Below the pieces are notes generated by a model, which saw only the letters and a list, made by a program, of their open reading frames with translations, was not told the DNA's origin and ran no database searches. A program made the position numbers and the translations under genes. A stretch of 64,000 nucleotides of DNA from JARIHD01 sp963815935 (GTDB lineage Bacteria > Patescibacteriota > Saccharimonadia > Saccharimonadales > UBA4665). The stretch lies in assembly GCA_963815935.1 (NCBI GenBank), contig CAWFIL010000002.1:372001-436000 (forward strand), in the 5' to 3' direction. This document shows, one piece after another, positions 1 through 8,749 of this stretch; the stretch's first letter is position 1; each line of letters opens with the position of its first letter.

Positions 1-1031
1 CGTATGTATTGGGCGTCGCCGACAAGCTTGGCCCGCTACTCAACGACTACGCGGTGATTGTAGATAAAAGCACCGTGCCAGTTGGGACTGCCGAAAAGGT
101 TCGCGACCGTATCGCCACAGGCGCTACGGTGGAGTTTGACGTAGTGTCCAACCCTGAATTCTTGCGCGAAGGTGTTGCTGTCGAAGACTTCATGAAGCCC
201 GACCGAGTGGTCATTGGTACTGGATCTGAGCGTGCCGCCAAGGTTATGTCCGATCTATACGAGCCAATTACCGACGAAAACCATCCGCTACTGCTCATGA
301 ACGAGCGCTCCGCTGAGGTTACCAAGTATGCGGCAAACTCCTTCCTGGCTACCAAGATTACCTTCATCAACCAGATTGCCAACTTGTGTGAGCGCGCTGG
401 GGCCGACGTGGAAGCTGTCCGCAAGGGTATTGGCAGCGACCCACGTATTGGGTACCGCTTCCTCTACCCCGGCATCGGCTATGGCGGTAGTTGCTTCCCT
501 AAAGACGTACTAGCACTTATTCATACCGCTAGCGAATTCGACTACGAGTTAGAGCTTCTGCAGACTGTGGTCGAACACAATCGCGACCAAGCCAAAGTAT
601 TTATTGAAAAGATAAAAAAGTACTTCCAGGGTGGCCTCGACGGCAAGGTTTTCGCATTGTGGGGCTTAGCCTTCAAGCCGGATACCGACGACATTCGTGA
701 AGCTCCTTCGCTAACGATTATCGAGGCGCTCACTGCCGCTGGTGCAAAAATCGTAGCCTATGACCCAGAAGCAATCGAGAATGTGAAGCGTCTCTTTGCG
801 GGCAATGACAAACTTACGTTTGCGGATGATGAGTTGGTTGCTCTCCAGGGTGCCGATGCCCTGATTGTGGCTACCGAATGGAAGCAGTTTGCTGGCGCTG
901 ACCTCAAAGCAGTCGCTGCCGCGCTCAAGCAGCCCGTAGTATTCGATGGCCGAAATATCTTTGAACTGTCGGCCGTTAAGGCCGCCGGACTATATTATGA
1001 GAGCATTGGCCGCCCAACAGTTACGCCTTAG
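1..1031 (+). CDS. ugd: UDP-glucose 6-dehydrogenase, 3' part
   Basis: The window opens inside this gene. The frame is open to base 1 and codons before the TTG at 9 still read as family-like sequence, so the N-terminal NAD-binding part is missing. The rest shows the end of the NAD domain (DKSTVPVGT), the central helical domain (NPEFLREG, KYAANSF), the catalytic cysteine in GGSCFPKD (codon 492-494) and the C-terminal UDP-binding domain (GLAFKPDTDDIREAPS). The enzyme oxidises UDP-glucose twice with NAD to give UDP-glucuronate, a precursor of surface polysaccharide. A pseudopilin gene follows 25 bases later. The assignment is secure; only the start is unknown. Confidence 0.95.
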   Translation, partial: YVLGVADKLGPLLNDYAVIVDKSTVPVGTAEKVRDRIATGATVEFDVVSNPEFLREGVAVEDFMKPDRVVIGTGSERAAKVMSDLYEPITDENHPLLLMNERSAEVTKYAANSFLATKITFINQIANLCERAGADVEAVRKGIGSDPRIGYRFLYPGIGYGGSCFPKDVLALIHTASEFDYELELLQTVVEHNRDQAKVFIEKIKKYFQGGLDGKVFALWGLAFKPDTDDIREAPSLTIIEALTAAGAKIVAYDPEAIENVKRLFAGNDKLTFADDELVALQGADALIVATEWKQFAGADLKAVAAALKQPVVFDGRNIFELSAVKAAGLYYESIGRPTVTP

Positions 1032-1056
1032 GCGACTGATTTGGTACTATTAGAGT

Positions 1057-1545
1057 ATGAGGAAGATGGACGAGCGGGGTTTTACGCTTATTGAGCTGCT
1101 GGCGGTAGCCGTGCTTATTATGGGTCTACTGGTGTTGTCCTTATTTCTGTTGCGGCCCGATGACTATACGGTCAAGGAACAGACCGCCAAACGGCGTACT
1201 GACCTAGCTGGCATGGTCCAGGCGATTAATCGTTACGTTGCCGACAAGGGAGAGCTGCCACCGAATATCCCTAACAAGATAACTGCCATCAGTTCGGTAA
1301 GTGGCCACTATGATCTATGCAAGTATCTGGTGCCGGCATATGCCGAGGATATCCCGCTCGATCCGCTTGTCGGCGTCAAAACGGATGCAAACATGGCGTA
1401 TACTCAGGCACGTTGCGATACTAGCGGTATAACCTACGCCGCTGGCTACGGTATTATCAAAAATAAGAACGGCCGGGTTATCTTGAGCTCGCCGTTGTCT
1501 GATTCCGGCACACTGGAACTGGCGGTCCCGAAGAGCAACAATTAG
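1057..1545 (+). CDS. type IV pseudopilin (prepilin-type N-terminal domain)
   Basis: The 162-residue protein begins with a short basic leader and the class III signal motif RGFTLIELL, where cleavage after the glycine and methylation of the phenylalanine are expected. A hydrophobic helix of about 20 residues and a small globular domain follow, with three cysteines in that domain. It should be a minor pilin or pseudopilin of a type IV pilus or competence system. No other pilus gene is in the window. A second ATG at 1066 is possible and no convincing ribosome binding site separates the two starts. The 25-base gap from ugd suggests possible co-transcription. Confidence 0.85.
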   Translation: MRKMDERGFTLIELLAVAVLIMGLLVLSLFLLRPDDYTVKEQTAKRRTDLAGMVQAINRYVADKGELPPNIPNKITAISSVSGHYDLCKYLVPAYAEDIPLDPLVGVKTDANMAYTQARCDTSGITYAAGYGIIKNKNGRVILSSPLSDSGTLELAVPKSNN

Positions 1546-1562
1546 CTCGTTGTGTGTACTGC

Positions 1563-2186
1563 CTAGTATAGGCGTGTCTGAAGCTTCTCTTGGTCGATGA
1601 CGAATTTGTATTTGTCATATTGAATGTAACCGGCATCTTTGAGCTTTTTTAGCTCCTGCGAGACTGTCTCGCGCGACAAGCCGATTAGCCCTGCGATATC
1701 CTGGTGGGTTATAGGCAGACTCACCTGTTTGGTCAGTGAACCAAAGCGTTGGGCAAGGAAGTACAAACTATAAATAATCTTGTCTTCGGCTCTGGCTTTC
1801 TCGGCGGCGTTGAGGTGGTGAAATGTGTTGATGAGACGGAGCGCAAGCACTTGAGTAATCTCGGCAAGAGCTTCGTGGTTGTTCGCCAGAAACTCCTGAA
1901 GTGCACTGCGGCGAATGGCAAACACCTCAACGTTGCCGAGGGCGCTAAAAAAATAAGGAACCGCTGGTTCCGCGTCAAATACCCACGATAAAGGAACAAA
2001 ATCTCCCTCGGATCCTAGCCATAAAAGCTGTTCGGTTCCTTGGGAGTCGATGTCGTAACCCTTGACGAAGCCTGATTTGATGAAGTAAATCTCAGTCGGC
2101 TGGTCATCTTGGAAGATGAGCGTTTCGTTTCTCTTGAAGGTCTTAATCGGGTATTGACGCACAAATTCTGACAGATTGGTATGCAT
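1563..2186 (-). CDS. Crp/Fnr-family transcription regulator 1
   Basis: The protein has about 207 residues. An N-terminal cyclic-nucleotide-binding-like beta barrel covers about residues 5-110. A C-terminal winged helix-turn-helix has the recognition segment DIAGLIGLSRETVSQELKKL. There is no N-terminal cysteine cluster, so it is not a classical Fe-S Fnr. The ATG at 2186 is preferred over the TTG just before it, because a perfect TATAAT sits eight bases upstream, implying a leaderless mRNA. It is a candidate reader of the TGTGA-N6-TCAC palindromes upstream of the atp and Hyf-like operons, but the effector ligand cannot be told from sequence. Confidence 0.88.
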   Translation of the reverse strand: MHTNLSEFVRQYPIKTFKRNETLIFQDDQPTEIYFIKSGFVKGYDIDSQGTEQLLWLGSEGDFVPLSWVFDAEPAVPYFFSALGNVEVFAIRRSALQEFLANNHEALAEITQVLALRLINTFHHLNAAEKARAEDKIIYSLYFLAQRFGSLTKQVSLPITHQDIAGLIGLSRETVSQELKKLKDAGYIQYDKYKFVIDQEKLQTRLY

Positions 2187-2266
2187 CAAAGCATATTATA
2201 ACTGTTAAGAGCATAAAATAACAATGTTAGACTTGATGTAAAATTGGCGTTTTAGCAAAAAAGTGT

Positions 2267-4633
2267 CTAAGCTTGCTCGGTGGCAAGGTCTTGGACATCG
2301 AGAGTGATCGCGTCCCCTGGCCTTGCTTCTTGGCGCAGGATCTTAACGGCCACGGCATTCTCGACGGTTTTTTGGATAATGCGCCGCATTGGTCGGGCAC
2401 CAAACTCTGGGTCGTACCCCTGGTGAACGATTTGTTTAAGCGCTGCATCGGTAAGCTGTACGGTGATCTGCTGCGCGGCAAGCGTTTTGTTGACGTCTTT
2501 GAGCATGACTTGGGCTACCTGGGATAGTTCATCTTCGTTGAGCGGCCTAAACAGCACAACTTCGTCAAAGCGATTGACGAGTTCTGGCTTAAACTGCCCG
2601 CCCGCAATTAGCTTGTCGATAAGCGGCCGCTCAAAGTCATCAAGTTGCCCGCCGTCACGTACGCGTGTGGCAATATCGGCTGCGCCAGCATTGGACGTAG
2701 CAATAATAATCGCACTACGGAACGACGCTGGTCGCCCCTGGGCGTCGGTCAACTGTCCTTCGTCGAGCATTTGTAATAGCAAGTTCAGAATGTTGGGGTG
2801 AGCTTTCTCGACTTCATCGAGCAGCACTACCGAAAATGGTTGTTCGCGGATGGCGAGCAGGAGACTGCGATCATTTTGCCCGCCGGTAGCAAGGAGGCGA
2901 GAGACGTCTTCGGGTTGCTGATACTCGCTCATATCCAGTCGGATCATCTGGTGTTCGTCACCAAAATATACGGCGGCCAACGATCGAGCTAATTCTGTTT
3001 TACCGACACCAGTAGGCCCGAGAAACAAAAAGCTGCCAACAGGACGTTTGGGGTTGGACACCCCTGCTCGTCCACGCCGTAGTGCTGAGGCGACAACATT
3101 GACCGCGCGTTTTTGGTTGATCATACGTTCATGGATCCGATCCTCGAGCTGTAGGAGCATTTCGGCCTCGGGGGCTTGGGCGGCGGATACTTTGACCCCC
3201 TTGGTCTTTTCGACCGCTTGTTGCACTGCCTCTGCCGTCAGTGTGTTTCCCTTTATATAGGGCATAGCCTGTTCAAGCAGGTTGATAGCTTTGCCTGGGT
3301 AGGCCTTTTCTTGCATATACTGGCCGCTTAGGCGGTAGGCTTCACGGATGGCCTCATAGCTAACCAGCGCGTTATATCGGTGTTCCAGGGAAACCGCAGT
3401 GTCTTCAATAATCTTGTAGGTATCATATTCGTTTGGCTCGTTCACTGTTACGCTCGCAAAACTCCCAGCAAGGGCTGAGCGTTGTGCTTGTAGTTGCTGC
3501 CAATCAGTTGGTGTGAAGGCTGCGATTATTTTGAGATTGTGGTTCTTTAGAACGGGCAATAGAATTTGGCTCATATCGAACGCGCCTACTCCACTGCTAA
3601 AAAACAATTGCGCATCGTCTAAGAATAGAATGATGTTCCCTGCAGCAACAGCCTCGCCGAACAGGGTTAGCATGAGCTTTTCGAGCTGTGCACCGCTGTA
3701 CGAAAGGATCAGCGACGCATTGAGGCTGACGATCTGGTAATACTGCAGGTGTGGGTCTCTGCCCTCTATAAGGCGTTCGGCTAGTCCCTGGACTAAGGTG
3801 CTCTTGCCGCTGCCATCAAGACCAACGAGAGCTACGCCATTGCCCCGGCTAATGCTGGCGGCGATGCCGTCCAGAAGGTCGTCGTGCGCCAGGTAATGTG
3901 CCCCGCTGCCACCCATCTGGACGCTCTGACTAATATTTTGGCCAAAGTGTTCTAGTGTGGGGGTAAAACCGCTCGCCCAGTCTCGGCCGATACCACCAAA
4001 GTAAGGTTTGGGTTGCCGGATGTACTCGAGCTGACGTTCGAGCCACACCAATACCTCGCCTAGCTCCTCTGGCCTGAGTTTGTTGCGAGTCATGAACGCT
4101 AGCGCTACGGGTGAGTTGTACATAATAGAGATGGCCAGTGTGCCCGCGTGCACTTCAGGCTGTTTGGTGATATCTATCAGGTGGTGGACTTGCTGCCAGA
4201 CGGGAGCCATGTCCTGCTCGTTGTCGCTGAGGTGCTCGGTGAGCGACTTCCAATCGAGCAAGATGTGATTGCAGATAAAGCGGGCTTCGGGATTTTTGCA
4301 GGCTGCTATCCATGCCGAGCGCGGTGTTACAGGCCTCCTGAACGAAGCAAGCAGACCTGGCTCCATAATGTCATCGAGCCGGCTAGTCGGTAGGTGTGGG
4401 GCGACGTGAGCCAGATCGTATCGATGCCACAATGAGATAATCGCAAATAGCGAAGCAAGCCCCCCCGCCAAATAGCCGATACGCGGTAACTCGCCAAGTG
4501 TAAAGCAGTATATGGCGCCAAATAGCAGAAAAAAAGCGCTTGCCATCAGCAGATTGGCGCCTTGGGCGTTGATTTTGTGCCCTAGCCTTGCCTTGCGGGC
4601 ACGGAGGCTTTTTAGATCAAGCTCGTCGATCAT
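2267..4633 (-). CDS. membrane-anchored Clp-type AAA+ ATPase
   Basis: This 788-residue protein has two AAA+ modules like ClpC/ClpB. The usual ClpN repeats are replaced by two transmembrane segments (about 27-46 and 52-70) and a ~190-residue linker. Module 1 has Walker A GLDGSGKST (271-279) and Walker B ILFLDD (335-340). Module 2 has GPTGVGKT (539-546) and VVLLDE (602-607), then the D2 small domain (YDPEFGARPMRR, about 740-751). Module 1 is divergent. It probably unfolds or remodels proteins at the membrane. No clpP is nearby. It overlaps the upstream small membrane gene by four bases (ATGA), so the two form one translation-coupled operon. Confidence 0.9.
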   Translation of the reverse strand: MIDELDLKSLRARKARLGHKINAQGANLLMASAFFLLFGAIYCFTLGELPRIGYLAGGLASLFAIISLWHRYDLAHVAPHLPTSRLDDIMEPGLLASFRRPVTPRSAWIAACKNPEARFICNHILLDWKSLTEHLSDNEQDMAPVWQQVHHLIDITKQPEVHAGTLAISIMYNSPVALAFMTRNKLRPEELGEVLVWLERQLEYIRQPKPYFGGIGRDWASGFTPTLEHFGQNISQSVQMGGSGAHYLAHDDLLDGIAASISRGNGVALVGLDGSGKSTLVQGLAERLIEGRDPHLQYYQIVSLNASLILSYSGAQLEKLMLTLFGEAVAAGNIILFLDDAQLFFSSGVGAFDMSQILLPVLKNHNLKIIAAFTPTDWQQLQAQRSALAGSFASVTVNEPNEYDTYKIIEDTAVSLEHRYNALVSYEAIREAYRLSGQYMQEKAYPGKAINLLEQAMPYIKGNTLTAEAVQQAVEKTKGVKVSAAQAPEAEMLLQLEDRIHERMINQKRAVNVVASALRRGRAGVSNPKRPVGSFLFLGPTGVGKTELARSLAAVYFGDEHQMIRLDMSEYQQPEDVSRLLATGGQNDRSLLLAIREQPFSVVLLDEVEKAHPNILNLLLQMLDEGQLTDAQGRPASFRSAIIIATSNAGAADIATRVRDGGQLDDFERPLIDKLIAGGQFKPELVNRFDEVVLFRPLNEDELSQVAQVMLKDVNKTLAAQQITVQLTDAALKQIVHQGYDPEFGARPMRRIIQKTVENAVAVKILRQEARPGDAITLDVQDLATEQA

Positions 4634-4989
4634 CCCGTAATACTCCGCACGGTACAGTAAACAACCAATACTGGTAATAGTGGCCAGATGCCAACCATCA
4701 GAACCGAAGCTACTAACGCCACGATCGTGCTAATGCCCGCTACAAGCAGTACGCCAATCCGAACAAAAAACCCAACACAACGCGACACAAAATTGTCCAT
4801 AGCTGCCCGCATCTTATCGTCCAGCGATCGTCCGCTCCCGCTAACTATACGGCGCCACGGTGCAAAGAGGGTTTTAGCCAAAAGTGAGATAGAAAATGCC
4901 TGCTCAATGCCTTTGACCCATGTATGGATGCGGTGTGTTGCCTGCAACCATCCAGTGCCGTACCACCAGCGCAGCATCTCAAAAATCAT
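4630..4989 (-). CDS. small membrane protein coupled to the Clp ATPase
   Basis: This 119-residue protein has an amphipathic, tryptophan-rich N-terminus (RWWYGTGW) and two hydrophobic segments near residues 72-95 and 95-115. I do not recognise the family. Its stop overlaps the start of the AAA+ gene by four bases, so the two products are probably made in equal amounts and may work together at the membrane. The TMs of the downstream protein support a membrane complex. No domain, motif or enzyme signature is visible. Confidence 0.75.
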   Translation of the reverse strand: MIFEMLRWWYGTGWLQATHRIHTWVKGIEQAFSISLLAKTLFAPWRRIVSGSGRSLDDKMRAAMDNFVSRCVGFFVRIGVLLVAGISTIVALVASVLMVGIWPLLPVLVVYCTVRSITG

Positions 4990-5034
4990 ATGCTTATTGT
5001 ACTCTATTGCGCCACCCGCAAGAACCCCTAAAAG

Positions 5035-5703
5035 TTATAGTCTGGAGACCAAGTTATCGTCGTTGCATAGCTGCAATAAGGCGGGCCTATTGACTACGTA
5101 AATTTGTTTGCCGTAATTAATAACCCGTTCGCGTCGGAGCTGAGAGATTTCGTTGGCGATTGTTTCACGGGTAATACCCAACATGGTAGCGAGCGTTTGG
5201 TGGGTTAGCTGCAAATTAATCTTGACCTTGGATCTTCCGAGTTCAATGCCATATCGTAGCATGAGGTAGTGCAACAGATGTATTAGTTTGTCACGCGAGC
5301 GCGACTGCTCAAGTGCATTGATGTATACACTCGCCCCAACATTCAAGCGCATAGAACGCCGAAGGAGTACGTTGCTTAGCTCTAGGCTTTCGTTGATTTT
5401 CTGGGTTAGCTCTTCGCGACCTATGGCGTACACGCTACAATCTGTGAACGCCTCGTAGAAGTAATTAGCTGTTTCGGACTCGCCCAAAAACCAAGCTCCA
5501 GGGATAATATCGCACTTTGAATTTAGCGAGATGACTTGCTCCTCGCCGGCTGGCGAGATGTTGTACGCTTTGACGGTTCCGGTGCGTATTACGTAGGTAG
5601 CATGAGGCGCCTCTCCTTGAAAAAGCAGCGTTTGACCCTTCTTGAACTTGTGTAGTGTATACGAGTCCAGGAGGTTATCGAGATGTGGCGATGACGTGCT
5701 CAT
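5035..5703 (-). CDS. Crp/Fnr-family transcription regulator 2
   Basis: The protein has about 222 residues: a cNMP-binding-like domain (about 10-115) and a C-terminal helix-turn-helix with QTLATMLGITRETIANEISQL. The start at 5703 (MSTSS) is chosen because GGGAGG lies about eight bases upstream; the frame runs further upstream without better support. A TACAAT box precedes the Shine-Dalgarno site. It is a paralogue of the regulator at 1563-2186 and likewise lacks an Fe-S cysteine cluster. Two Crp/Fnr proteins within 4 kb of each other suggest separate signals feeding a shared type of palindromic operator, which is an inference. Confidence 0.87.
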   Translation of the reverse strand: MSTSSPHLDNLLDSYTLHKFKKGQTLLFQGEAPHATYVIRTGTVKAYNISPAGEEQVISLNSKCDIIPGAWFLGESETANYFYEAFTDCSVYAIGREELTQKINESLELSNVLLRRSMRLNVGASVYINALEQSRSRDKLIHLLHYLMLRYGIELGRSKVKINLQLTHQTLATMLGITRETIANEISQLRRERVINYGKQIYVVNRPALLQLCNDDNLVSRL

Positions 5704-5753
5704 GATACAACCCTCCCTATTGTACTGCACCACGCACCCGTAGCGCGACCCGG

Positions 5754-6320
5754 CTACAAGATTCGATGGGGCCTGGTTAGGATGTACAATCCGCTTCCGT
5801 AGCACAGAGCGGACATGAGTAAAAACAAGGCATTAAAGCCGGCCAGCTTGACGATTGCCGCCCCCGATGCAGAGCCTATGGCGATAGCAAAATAGTTGCC
5901 TGCTTCCCACATGCTCCAGCGAGAACTTGCTCGTTTTTTGGTGCCTATGTGCTTGGTGTACAGGGCGTCGAAGGCTGGCGTAGCGCTAGCCTGAGCTAGC
6001 CCGATTAGCACCTGTACGGCCAAGAGCTGCCAGACGGAATTGACAAACATATACAGCAAGAAGCCGGTGCCACTCAGTAGATAACCAAGTCCCACAATCC
6101 TGCCGAGGTGTTTGATACGATCGCCCATGGCCCCGGACACGATGGCCGTAAAGCCAGCGACCATGGCAAAGACGCCGGCTGCTAGGCCAGCGTCAAGGAT
6201 GTCCCCACCAATTTTGTCGACGTATACCGCATAGATGGGTACGATCATCGATCCGGCAATGAGCACCAACGTGTCGTTAACTAGCAATATCCGGAGTGGA
6301 CGGTTTAGGAAACGTCTCAT
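5754..6320 (-). CDS. half-size MFS-like membrane protein
   Basis: About 188 residues with roughly six hydrophobic segments. It matches the N-terminal half of a Major Facilitator permease, with the loop signature GAMGDRIKHLGR between TM2 and TM3. Normal MFS proteins have 12 TMs and about 400 residues, so this is either a single-half protein that dimerises or a truncated gene; both ends look clean. The start at 6320 (MRRFLN) is favoured over one 45 bases upstream. The transported substrate cannot be inferred. The Crp/Fnr gene follows on the same strand 50 bases away. Confidence 0.75.
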   Translation of the reverse strand: MRRFLNRPLRILLVNDTLVLIAGSMIVPIYAVYVDKIGGDILDAGLAAGVFAMVAGFTAIVSGAMGDRIKHLGRIVGLGYLLSGTGFLLYMFVNSVWQLLAVQVLIGLAQASATPAFDALYTKHIGTKKRASSRWSMWEAGNYFAIAIGSASGAAIVKLAGFNALFLLMSALCYGSGLYILTRPHRIL

Positions 6321-6447
6321 TGTACTTATGGTAACAGGAAATCTCGTTCGTTGTAATAGATACATTCAATCAATCCTCTCCTGTGTGCTGATGACTGTTC
6401 GTTTTTACCCCTAGTAATGTGGTGTAAATGTGACCATGGCAACTGTA

Positions 6448-6475
6448 TTGCAATGCGCTCCGGGCCCCCTATAAT
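6448..6475 (+). promoter_or_regulatory. promoter TTGCAA-N16-TATAAT in a 418-base gap
   Basis: A good -35/-10 pair lies in the 418-base space before the gene at 6739. Transcription from here would give a leader of about 255 bases, or an unannotated small RNA, before that gene. Weak hairpins such as CTTTcGGC/GCCAAAG (around 6560) are visible, but no Rfam-like family is recognised. The -35 hexamer TTGCAA recurs at the atp operon and in the ter island. Confidence 0.5.
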
Positions 6476-6738
6476 AACTACTAGCAATGTGTGTGCTGGC
6501 ATGACCGCCTTCTTACATGCAGGCTTATGTACAAGACTTTTAGGGAGCAAACTCTACTTTCGGCTTTAGGCCAAAGCGTCACTGCCTTTCCCTTCATCAA
6601 GCAACGGTTACTAGGGTTTAGATAGCATCGAGCGGTTGCTCATCTCCATACCTGGCACTCGTCATTCAAAATCCGCTTAGCGTTTAAAAACAAATAAACG
6701 TCATTCTTTATTAGTCTTAACTTTTAGGAGCTTGACCT

Positions 6739-7014
6739 ATGAGTAGCCGTGTAACCATCAACAAAGAAGTATCTGTAACCGCTGTTTACTTCCAGAACAA
6801 CAAGGAGCTAAAGAGCTTCCCTAAGCGAATCGAATTTGACGGCCGTGAGTATACCTTTATGGACGGCCTGCGCTACCTGATCCAAAAAGGCCACAAATTA
6901 ATTCAGGTATTCGACATGACTGACGGACACTCAGAATACCGTCTGCGCTTTGACACTCACGAACAGCTTTGGACGTTAGTCGACATTACCGAGCAGCCAC
7001 GTGCTATGGCGTAG
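6739..7014 (+). CDS. conserved small protein of unknown function
   Basis: A 91-residue soluble protein rich in charged and aromatic residues, with a predicted mixed alpha/beta pattern and no signal peptide. The start is supported by AGGAG about nine bases upstream. It ends convergently with the lipid kinase gene, overlapping it by 11 bases. I do not recognise the family. The sequence looks like a small beta-rich domain that could bind nucleic acid or protein, but no motif proves this. Confidence 0.75.
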   Translation: MSSRVTINKEVSVTAVYFQNNKELKSFPKRIEFDGREYTFMDGLRYLIQKGHKLIQVFDMTDGHSEYRLRFDTHEQLWTLVDITEQPRAMA

Positions 7015-8047
7015 CTTGAGGTTGTCGGGGGCCCGAGTCTTGCTTCGTATGTTCGCCGGGTGGAGTGTGGAGTGCGGTGCTAAAGGCATAGAACGGCCGG
7101 CTGGAAAGTTGGATCTGTACTTTGGTATGGGCTGGAATTTCTTGGGTTTCGCCATCAAATTGTGCCCAGCTCTTTTGCTGAGTTGTAAATGATGCAAAGT
7201 TACCCAAAAATTTTTGTGATAGACGTTTACGAGTGGACTCAATAATGCGAGGGATGGCAGACACAAGGCGTTTGTCTTCTAGCGTGTTGAGATAAAACAT
7301 CTCATCGGTTAGCTGTACCGGCAAGCGCTTTACCTTGCCCATGCGCGGGCCGTTGGAAAACAGGCGTTCATAAACGATCTTGACGCTATCTGGGTCCTTA
7401 ACGGCAAAGCCCGGAGCCTCCATGATGGCACCGATTACGGTAATCAGTTCTTGTAGGATTCTACCCCCAGGAATGGCGTGCAACTTGCTCTGTCGATGCG
7501 CTGGCAGATTAAGTCGTTGGGCGGCAAACCCGGACGCACCAAACCCGACATAACAGGCGGCGATACGTATTGTTTCTTCCTTCTTATCGGTTACTAGCGT
7601 GCATTCAAGCGGATGAATAGGTATAACCTGTCCCTTGCCTAGCAAATCAGAGGTGCGCATACGGAACGATAGGCCGTTAAGCATGCAAGCAAGGTCGTTG
7701 GCATTTCCGCCCCATAGCGGTAGAACCGGCGTCTTACGTGCCTGCTCCGATAGACCCTTGCCTACTAGCAAAGCTTGTAGGATCTGGTTGGTAGTCCCAT
7801 CGCCCGCTCCGATACATACTAGAGTGTGTGGCCCGAGTTTGTGGGCGCAAGCCTCTACGAGCTGTATGTTGGCCTTTGGTCCATCAGGCGAAGTCTCGAT
7901 GGTTGTAAATGAGGCGTCTGGTAGCAACGAAACGATCTCGCTGATGCGCCTGCGCGCGGCGGCGACATGCGTACTCTTTGGGTTCACAAAGAAGATTACA
8001 CGGACAAACTGCGAGGCTGCACTGGTCTCTTTGGAGTTGCTAGGCAT
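7004..8047 (-). CDS. diacylglycerol kinase-like lipid kinase 1
   Basis: This 347-residue protein belongs to the DAGK_cat / YegS-BmrU superfamily. The nucleotide-binding glycine motif is GAGDGTTNQ near residue 82 and GGNANDLA follows near residue 107. The C-terminal beta-sandwich half is present. Members phosphorylate diacylglycerol, sphingoid or related lipids with ATP. The start ATG at 8047 has AAGGGG just upstream. It is divergent from a CDP-alcohol phosphotransferase, with facing promoters about 25 bases apart, which suggests joint control of phospholipid synthesis. A second family member lies at 42921-43853. Confidence 0.85.
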   Translation of the reverse strand: MPSNSKETSAASQFVRVIFFVNPKSTHVAAARRRISEIVSLLPDASFTTIETSPDGPKANIQLVEACAHKLGPHTLVCIGAGDGTTNQILQALLVGKGLSEQARKTPVLPLWGGNANDLACMLNGLSFRMRTSDLLGKGQVIPIHPLECTLVTDKKEETIRIAACYVGFGASGFAAQRLNLPAHRQSKLHAIPGGRILQELITVIGAIMEAPGFAVKDPDSVKIVYERLFSNGPRMGKVKRLPVQLTDEMFYLNTLEDKRLVSAIPRIIESTRKRLSQKFLGNFASFTTQQKSWAQFDGETQEIPAHTKVQIQLSSRPFYAFSTALHTPPGEHTKQDSGPRQPQATP

Positions 8048-8072
8048 ATACCCCTTATAATACTATGGAACT

Positions 8073-8678
8073 GTGAACGCACAATCTACGACGTCTTCAC
8101 GGCATAAACAGTTTAGGTGGTTGCCTAATGTCTTATCTAGCACTCGGGCTGTATTGGCTGTGCCGATCTATGTAACTGCTACTAATCAACAGTGGGAGTT
8201 AGGGTTCTGGCTGTTAGCCGTTGCCCTGTTAACCGACTTTTTTGACGGTTTGGCTGCCAAAAAACTGCATGCCCAAACAATAATTGGTGGCCATATCGAT
8301 CGCGTGTCCGACTGGCTGTTGTCGGTGGGCGGCGTTCTGGGCCTGATTGTGGGCGCGCATATTCTTACGCTTTGGCTGTTAGCTATCGCCCTCCCCCTCT
8401 CGGCTTACGTTGGATATGTTAAGTTTTTTACGCGTGAAGGTACCCGTATATATCGTATTACATCTGTATTTTCGGTATGCATGTTGTTTATCACTTGGTC
8501 ATTTATTGTGTGGGGCTATCTCTGGCAAGCGTTCGGCTGGTCGTGGATATACCCGCCCGCCACTCTACTGCTTTTGGCGATTGCTGCCCGCCTCAAACGT
8601 CACCGCCTGAAGGCCTGGTTTGGCTGGATGGTCGCCAATCGGCATAGAGTTACCAAACAACCCAGGCTTCACCCTTAA
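8073..8678 (+). CDS. CDP-alcohol phosphatidyltransferase family protein
   Basis: A 201-residue integral membrane enzyme with about six TMs. It has the family signature D-x2-DG-x2-A-x9-G-x3-D-x3-D, read here as DFFDGLAAK followed by GGHIDRVSD (residues about 65-92). The usual arginine after the alanine is lysine. The enzyme condenses a CDP-diacylglycerol or CDP-alcohol with an alcohol acceptor, and PgsA-type phosphatidylglycerophosphate synthesis is the most likely role. The GTG start at 8073 lies 11 bases after a TATAAT box and has no Shine-Dalgarno site, so the mRNA has almost no leader. The 3' end forms the left arm of a large inverted repeat. Confidence 0.85.
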   Translation: MNAQSTTSSRHKQFRWLPNVLSSTRAVLAVPIYVTATNQQWELGFWLLAVALLTDFFDGLAAKKLHAQTIIGGHIDRVSDWLLSVGGVLGLIVGAHILTLWLLAIALPLSAYVGYVKFFTREGTRIYRITSVFSVCMLFITWSFIVWGYLWQAFGWSWIYPPATLLLLAIAARLKRHRLKAWFGWMVANRHRVTKQPRLHP

Positions 8679-8749
8679 AAGAGACTTTCTATTCGGAAGT
8701 CTCTTTTAAGGGTGTGCTCTTTCAGGGGTGAGGCCTGGGTTGTTTGGTA
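8651..8749. terminator. nested double inverted repeat between convergent genes
   Basis: The outer arms (8651-8674 and 8725-8749) are near-perfect inverted copies. Inside them an 18-bp perfect hairpin (8670-8687 with 8697-8714, 9-base loop) overlaps the outer left arm. It lies between convergent genes and probably terminates both. The outer left arm encodes the last residues of the CDP-alcohol enzyme, so part of the terminator is coding. Confidence 0.8.

Noticed and set aside
6448..6738. Known small RNA (RNase P, SRP, 6S or tmRNA) in the 418-base gap
   Set aside because: A promoter is present, but none of the signature motifs of those RNAs can be seen, so it is treated as leader or unknown transcript.
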